Shown here: in pieces, positions 33,915-64,000 of the stretch
Numbering within the stretch: position 1 is the stretch's first letter
Layout: every line of letters begins with the position of its first letter
Source of the DNA: Dromiciops gliroides
Lineage: Eukaryota; Chordata; Mammalia; Microbiotheria; Microbiotheriidae
Length of the DNA stretch: 64,000 bases
Reading direction: 5' to 3'
NCBI RefSeq assembly: GCF_019393635.1
Contig: NC_057864.1
Span: 441,810,322 to 441,874,321 of the forward strand
Notes under the pieces: model-generated
The model's input: only the letters and a program-made list of their open reading frames with translations
Database searches by the model: none
What the model was told of the DNA's origin: nothing
Program-made: the position numbers and the translations under genes

Positions 33915-34225
33915 TTAGGTAGTGAATGTGATGTGGTGGTAGCACTGGAAAGATCACTGGTATCATATGACCTTCCTTCATATTCAACCTCCATAGGCCT
34001 ATTTCCTCACTTGTAAAATGGAGGTTAGACTAGATGACCTTTGAACTTAACTACTTTAGAGCTCCAAGTCTGTGATTCTTTGAATCTCTTGAGAGGCAGC
34101 AGGTAAAGTACAAGACACTGAGATAAGAAGAGAATAATAATAAAAAATAGTAGCTAACACTTATGTAGCATTTGCTATATACCAGGCAATGTGCTAAGTG
34201 CTTTACAGTTATCTCATTTGTTGGA
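33915..34225. repeat. two MIR/THER pieces
   Basis: 33915-34085 sense (TTTCCTCACTTGTAAAATGG, GACTAGATGACCTTTGAACT). 34140-34225 antisense (CTATATACCAGGCAATGTGC). Confidence 0.65.
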
Positions 34226-35128
34226 CCTACCTGTAGATCAACTAGAATAATAGCAAAAGTGCTCAGCCAACCTTTGAGCACTCATCTGGCTTTGTTTTGT
34301 CTTTTTCTGTAGTTAGACTACACAATGCCCCCAGTTCCCTTAATGCATGTACCCCCAGGAACAGTTATCGATTACCCTGTGTATGCATAGTCTTGGCCAG
34401 GCTGTATGGGGACGGAGAGGAGGAGAGACATTGTTCTTGTAATTCAGAAGCTACCAGTTTAGTGAGGAAGGTTTACGAGTTTACCTTTGTTTATAAAACA
34501 ACCTTTGGACACATGCAAATGTGGTGCAGATGAGTATAGTATCCTGCAGAAAGAATAGGAGGGAGAGAGATACAGAATTGAAAGGAATAGAATGGAATTA
34601 GAAAAAGCTTCTTGGAAGTAAGTTTAGAGAGTAGTGAGGGGGCATAAATTGCTAGGGAGGGGGTGATGGGGAAGAACAAAAGTGCACAAAAAGTAGACAT
34701 TAGCTGGGAGGGATGTGGCAAAGGTGCCTTGGATTTTTCAGAATGATCCTGAAAACAAGAAAAAAAGATTTCGTAAAAGGGAATATCCTTTGTTCAGACT
34801 CTATTTCTCAGTCTGCTGCTCAGAAAATGTGGTCCCTATAATTATGGTAAACAGACTTATGTTGTCTGGACTATATTTCAACAGCTAAAGGCCAGGGCTA
34901 GCTTTCCTGTCCTTTTCCTCTGGAATACTCAGATTCATTCTCAGATGTCTTGTCATTTCCCAGGACATTGGAATGTGGGGAATATGGGGACAACTCTGAT
35001 TTCTCACTTCCTCTCTCCTTCCCCTCCCCTTCCCCATCCCTTCCCCTGGCCTGTCACCTCAGTGATCAAGACCAGTGCACTGTGTTCCTTCCTGTATTGT
35101 TTCTCAAACAGAAAGGAGGAAGTTCCTC
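34226..35128 (+). other. intergenic stretch, nothing recognised
   Basis: No gene or nameable repeat; includes a C/T-rich run near 35010-35050. Confidence 0.5.
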
Positions 35129-35145
35129 AAAAATCAATAAATACA

Positions 35146-35304
35146 GGGGCAGCTAGGTGGCACAGTGGATAGAGCACCTGCCCTGGAGTCAGGAGGACCT
35201 GAGTTCAAATCTGATCTCAGACACTTGACACTTACTAGCTGTGTGACCCTGGGCAAGTCACTTAACCCCAATTGCCTCACAAAAAAAGAAAAAAAAAAAG
35301 AAAA
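35146..35304 (+). repeat. CORE-SINE
   Basis: Exact 17-base TSD AAAAATCAATAAATACA at 35129-35145 and 35305-35321. Confidence 0.95.
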
Positions 35305-35464
35305 AAAAATCAATAAATACAAATGCCCCAAGGGATGGGGTGTTCTGGCTAATCCTGGTCCTCTGGGGGAATGCATTTCCCTGTTCCCTTTACAGTGCAT
35401 GTCAAATGATTTTTTTTTCCCAAGTGGGGAAAAAAGCTTGTCTGCTTACTCAGGGGATGAGAAT

Positions 35465-35640
35465 ATAAAAGAGGTAAAAATGATAACTTATGGTGCTTTC
35501 AAATTTATAAAGCATTCCACTCAAAAGAATCCAGTCACTCAGTTATATATGCAAATGCCTATTTTGCAATTGAGGAAAGAGAGGCTCAGACAGTCCAAGT
35601 AATTTCCTTGGGTCATAGGGCAGAGCTGTGATTATGCTGG
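35465..35640 (-). repeat. MIR/THER SINE, antisense
   Basis: GAGGAAAGAGAGGCTCAGAC and TAATTTCCTTGGGTCATAGG. Confidence 0.6.
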
Positions 35641-35685
35641 GCTAACAGGGACTTCACTTCAAGGCGTTAAAATGGAAAGACTGAC

Positions 35686-35839
35686 GGGGGCAGCTAGATG
35701 GCACAGTGGATAGAGCACTGGCCCTGGAGTCAGGAGGACCTGAGTTCAAATCTGACCTCAGACACTTAACACTAACTAGCTGTGTGACCCTGGGCAAGTC
35801 ATTTAACCCCAATTGCCTCACCAAAACAAACAAACAAAC
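35686..35839 (+). repeat. CORE-SINE
   Basis: Flanked by TAAAATGGA on both sides. The tail is AAAC repeats. Confidence 0.9.
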
Positions 35840-36439
35840 TAAAATGGAGAGAGGAGAAAGCGCTCATATTCTTTATCTGAAGTTCAGTATCTATTTAGCT
35901 ACAGAATCATCTGACCTCTCACACATCCTGGCCCTGTGACCCTGGGGAGGTCCCTTACCTCAGTCTTCCCCACTACTCACTAGCAGCTCACTAACACTAC
36001 AATTTGTAATACAGGTGTTGATTTGCATGAGCAGAGGAGTTTCCTCAGAGTTCCTAGATGGCTGAGGCAAGGCCCAGGCCAAAAAATAAAAAGGCCACAG
36101 TGCAGGGGAGCTCCTCCCTTCCCTGCTCCCCCTTAACCACAGCCTCCCTGGAAGCAGCTACATTATCTTATTATCTCTTTTTTCCTCCTATGAGGCAGCA
36201 TTCAGGGTCTCTCCTCCTGTGGGATCTTTTGATCCAAGGTCCAAGGTTTCTCACCATTGTGTTCTTTCCCCCAGATGAATTTCTCTTTTACCTCAAGCAC
36301 ATTTCTCTCTTGTAAGAACTGATACCACCTTGATTCTGAGTGTCAGAGCTGGGGCTCAACCCCGGTTCATCCTTATTCCAGGTCAAATGCTCTTTCCTCT
36401 ACACCAGGTTGACTTTTGGAAAGTGTTTAATAGTTTAAA

Positions 36440-36620
36440 AAAAAAAGTTAATAGTAGAATAGAAAGAACATTGGTGTCAGAGTCAGGTTATGAGTTCAAG
36501 TCTACTGACCAGCTGTGTGATGGGGACACGTCACACAGCCTCTCTGGGCCTCCGTTCCTCACCTTTAAAATGAGGCCATTGGATTAGATTTCCTTTGCGG
36601 TCCGTTCTAGCTCTAAAACA
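36440..36620 (+). repeat. MIR/THER SINE
   Basis: AGCTGTGTGATGGGGACACG, CACCTTTAAAATGAGGCCAT, and the THER-like end GTCCGTTCTAGCTCTAAA. Confidence 0.7.
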
Positions 36621-37279
36621 GCAGTCCTTTTTCTCCTTTAGTTTGGGTCATTCTCCTTCAACCTTTCCTCAAGTTCTTCCAGATTTTTCCTTCCTAAATC
36701 CAACCTCTGGTCTTCTTAGAAAGTCCAAAGTGCTCTAAATCTCTTTTCAGTTTCTTCTGAGTCATCTTGAATCCTTTCTCAAGTCTATACTTTTCCTTTA
36801 GAAATTGGGAACATAAAGTAATTTTGACTCTTTCCTCTTCCTCATCCCTCATATTCAACAGCTTGCTTGTTATCTTTGTCTCTCATAATAAGTACCCTTC
36901 TCTCTACTTATTGAGCAATGTTATAACTAGGATGGGGCAGCTAGGATTTTGTTCCTAGTAACTGACATCCAGGAGGGGCACACTTTTTCCTCTGATGGTT
37001 TAGAGTAGAGGTATCTAGCACACAGCCCTTGGGCACATGTCAACAGTCCTGAGTGAAGTCAAAACAGATTAAAATGTAATGGACAAATACTTAACAAAAT
37101 ACAAATACAGTAAAACAAAATGTTAATATGTAGCTAAGTCAATATGTAGCCACCACAAAGTCATCTTCTAGCAGCCACGTAAAGGAAGACTTGGAGGAGG
37201 TGGGCCCCAAAGGGAGGGTAGAATGAGTGGGGTTTGGGGCCAGCTGAGACCAGAGGAAGTGAGAAGGCTGGACATTCTC
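36621..37279 (+). other. intergenic stretch, nothing recognised
   Basis: No gene or clear repeat. Confidence 0.5.
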
Positions 37280-37533
37280 TTCTAGCTTGGCTGTCTACTG
37301 TGTGTCTTTGTCACAACTCACCTTCAACTGTCATCTTTGCTGCCCCTCCCCCAACTGCTTCTCCCAAATGTTTTTCTTTAAATGAAAAACTTTTTGGCAA
37401 TATCTTTAACATTCTCCTTGTTCAAACCTTCATCACCTTCAGCCTGGACTATAGCAACAGCCTCCTAATTGGTCTGTATTCGCAGTCTCTCCCTTCTCTA
37501 ACTGATCTTTGACCTAGCTGCCAAGTTATAATC

Positions 37534-37686
37534 TTTTTTTTTTTTTTTTTGCGGGGCAATGGGGGTTAAGCGACTTGCCCAGGGTCACACAGCTAGTAAG
37601 TGTCAAGTGTCTGAGGCCGGATTTGAACTCAGGTACTCCTGAATCCAGGGCCGGTGCTTTATCCACTGTGCCACTGAGCAGCCCCC
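37534..37686 (-). repeat. CORE-SINE inside L2
   Basis: TSD close to ATAATCTTTT on both sides. Confidence 0.92.
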
Positions 37687-37738
37687 CAAGATAATCTTTT
37701 TAAAAAATGTTCTGTGGCTCCTTTTTGCCTATGGCAAA

Positions 37739-37926
37739 AGCTAGGTGGCACAGTGGATAGAGCACTGGCCCTGAAGTTGGAAGGACCTGAATTCAAATCT
37801 CATGTTAGACACTTACTAGCTGTGTGACCCTGGGCAAGTCACTTAACCCCAAATGCCTTAAAAGAAAGTTGTGATATATATATATATGTATATATATATA
37901 TGTACATGTATATATGTGTATATGTA

Positions 37927-37958
<32 letters not shown>

Positions 37959-38131
37959 CATAAACATATATATCTATATATCTATATCTATATCTTGCCA
38001 CTGGACCCAGATGGCTCTGGAGGAAAGAGTGAGGCTGGTAACTTTGTTACAGCCCTTCCTCACTTAAATGCAATTCATTGCAAGTCATGACATCTGTCAT
38101 GGTCCTCTTTGAGAACAAAGGACAAACAGTG
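37739..38131 (+). repeat. long composite SINE with TA run and distinct 3' tail
   Basis: Starts as a CORE-SINE (AAGCTAGGTGGCACAGTGGA), contains a long TA-rich microsatellite at 37868-37997, then a tail GCCACTGGACCCAGATGGCT through GAACAAAGGACAAACAG. The tail is absent from the short SINEs. Confidence 0.75.
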
Positions 38132-38819
38132 GAATATGGTACAAACTCTTTGCCTGACATTCAAGGCCTTTTATAATTTCTCTCTCCTACCTACATTTAA
38201 GACTAATTTCATGCTGTCTCTTCGCAAACTGTACCTTCTAGCCAAACATATATCCCCTGAACTTCCTGTTTCATCTCTGTCCCATATTCAAGTCATCTCC
38301 ATCCCTGGTCATCCCTCTCAGAATCCTTATTTTCAAATCTCATACAGGGTATTCTTTCCTCTGTGAAGCATCCCAACCCATCATATTCTTTCCTTTCTCA
38401 ATTGTTCCTAATGCTGCCCTTATTTAAATGTTATTTCCTTCTAGCAGAGTATAAACTCTTTAAAGGGGTAAAATTTCTCTTCAGGCTGCACTCCCGACTC
38501 ACATTCAGAGGAGTCTGTCCACAATGCTATAGGAAGCTTCTTCCCTCTGAAGGCTTACTTCCCTCCAGATTACTTCTCTCACTGGAAAAATTCTTGTCCC
38601 GGTGGCTTCTCCCAAAACTTCCATTTTACAGTGGAGGCCCAGAACTATTTCTTCATTCGCTCCTAACTCTTGATATTCTCTCTTTGCCTTCGTCTCTAGC
38701 CTCCTTTCTGCCTGTTAGAGTGTAAGTTCTTTTGAGGGCAGGTGCTCCTCTGCTTGTCTTTGTGCCTGGCACGTAGGATGTACTTCAAAGGCTGCTGACT
38801 TGACCCCCTCTTCTCTGAA

Positions 38820-38965
38820 GGCTTCAAAAGCCAAACAGGATTGGATATTTGATCATCGGGAGATACTGGGATTTATGGGGGATGTGGGGGTGACATGGTC
38901 AGACCTGCCCTTTAGGAAGATAACTTTGGCTGGGAGACCAAGCAGGAGCCATAGCCGTGGTGGGA
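38820..38965 (-). repeat. LINE-2 fragment, antisense
   Basis: GGTGACATGGTCAGACCTGC and AAGATAACTTTGGCTGGGAG, directly upstream of the HIPK1 CpG island. Confidence 0.65.
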
Positions 38966-39215
38966 CCACACGGGATTGGTTGTTCTTGGGGACTCCGTGC
39001 CCTGAACCCCAGAAGCCCTAGCGAAAGTGGCTGGGAGGATGGGACACGGACGGCGATCGTAGGATCCCAAGTAGACAGGAGACCTGGGAAGCGGTGGGAA
39101 AGGCACTGGTGGCCAAAGGGCACGGGAGGAGAAAGCGTCTGGGAGGAGGGGGTGGACGGAGTGTGGAGGGGTCAAGGGCTCTCAGTAATGCCTGGGCACC
39201 TTTCTAAGGCGCCAC

Positions 39216-39223
39216 TGACGTCA
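39216..39223. promoter_or_regulatory. cAMP-response element 1
   Basis: Perfect palindromic TGACGTCA, a CREB/ATF consensus. Confidence 0.75.
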
Positions 39224-39298
39224 CACCCGGGCGCTTTCCAGCCCAAGCTGTCCGCCTGCTTTAGTTGGGGGGGGGAGTGTTAGGCTAGTCAGGCCCGA

Positions 39299-39306
39299 TG
39301 ACGTCA
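39299..39306. promoter_or_regulatory. cAMP-response element 2
   Basis: Second perfect TGACGTCA, 83 bases after the first; a one-mismatch TGACGCCA follows at 39320. Confidence 0.75.
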
Positions 39307-39535
39307 CACTGAATACCGGTGACGCCACACAGAGCCGGCAGTTTCCTGATCGGCCCCCTCGCCCCCTTCGGAAGGCCAGTCCCGTCAGAGGCACCGCCGC
39401 GGGCTCTGCGGTGAGAAGGCGCTGGCAGCCTGGCCCCACGCCCTAGACATCTAACTCGATCCACGCTGGCTCCCCACGGAGGCCCACCCCATCGCCATCG
39501 CAGGATGCCCACGGCCACAGATGGCAGCATTATGG

Positions 39536-39561
39536 CGGCGTCGGCGCCGGCGCCGACGCCG
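39536..39561. repeat. perfect 26-base palindrome
   Basis: The half CGGCGTCGGCGCC is followed directly by its exact reverse complement. It would form a 13-pair arm in single-stranded DNA or RNA. Confidence 0.9.
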
Positions 39562-39579
39562 GCGGGCACTTCCGCCTCT

Positions 39580-64000
<24,421 letters not shown>

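Larger units (their letters stand above)
37280..38770 (+). repeat. LINE-2 3' half, split by two SINEs
   Basis: Sense L2: CAGCCTGGACTATAGCAACA, AATTGGTCTGTATTCGCAGT, then after the insertions TTTGCCTGACATTCAAGGCC and CTGTGAAGCATCCCAACCC, ending CCTGGCACGTAGGATGTACT. Insertions at 37534-37686 and 37739-38131. Confidence 0.75.

Noticed and set aside
35134-35400. Recurring peptides such as [17 protein letters not shown] and DRAPALESGGPEFKSDLRHL
   Set aside because: These are translations of the two strands of the CORE-SINE and recur wherever it is inserted.

Overview
This is a mammalian nuclear chromosome window, almost certainly from a marsupial. Three conserved single-copy genes lie in the order known from human 1p13.2: AP4B1 (minus strand, 5' part only), DCLRE1B/Apollo (plus, complete) and HIPK1 (plus, 5' part only). 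The marsupial call rests on the repeats. About 32 copies of a tRNA-derived CORE-SINE of the WSINE1/Mar1 type are scattered through introns and intergenic DNA, many with target-site duplications (TSDs). They sit among abundant LINE-2, MIR/THER-like and marsupial-style LINE-1 pieces. I cannot name the species.

Layout. 1-3.77 kb: AP4B1, five coding exons (259 N-terminal codons) plus a non-coding first exon. 3.5-4.3 kb: CpG-rich bidirectional promoter shared by AP4B1 and DCLRE1B. 4.03-22.03 kb: DCLRE1B, four coding exons, 535 codons. Its third intron is 14.6 kb and holds nested L2, L1, SINE and two solo LTR fossils. 22.0-39.2 kb: DCLRE1B 3' UTR and intergenic DNA rich in SINEs. 39.2-40.6 kb: HIPK1 CpG-island promoter and non-coding exon 1, with two cAMP-response elements, a long perfect palindrome, an upstream ORF and a GGGGCC repeat. 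40.1-64.0 kb: HIPK1 introns and coding exons for residues 1-440, ending inside the kinase domain; the rest lies beyond the window.

Functionally the genes are independent. AP4B1 is a subunit of the AP-4 adaptor at the trans-Golgi network, DCLRE1B is a telomere and crosslink-repair 5' exonuclease, and HIPK1 is a nuclear Ser/Thr kinase. The first two probably share a promoter.

Points most worth a second look: two inverted L2 copies in DCLRE1B intron 3 that are nearly identical over about 0.75 kb but clearly diverged beyond it, suggesting gene conversion or a local inverted duplication; a GC-AG intron inside the HIPK1 kinase domain; SINE pairs inserted at the same site; the structured HIPK1 5' region; and a SINE-free 4 kb in HIPK1 intron 2. 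I found no undescribed multi-gene system.
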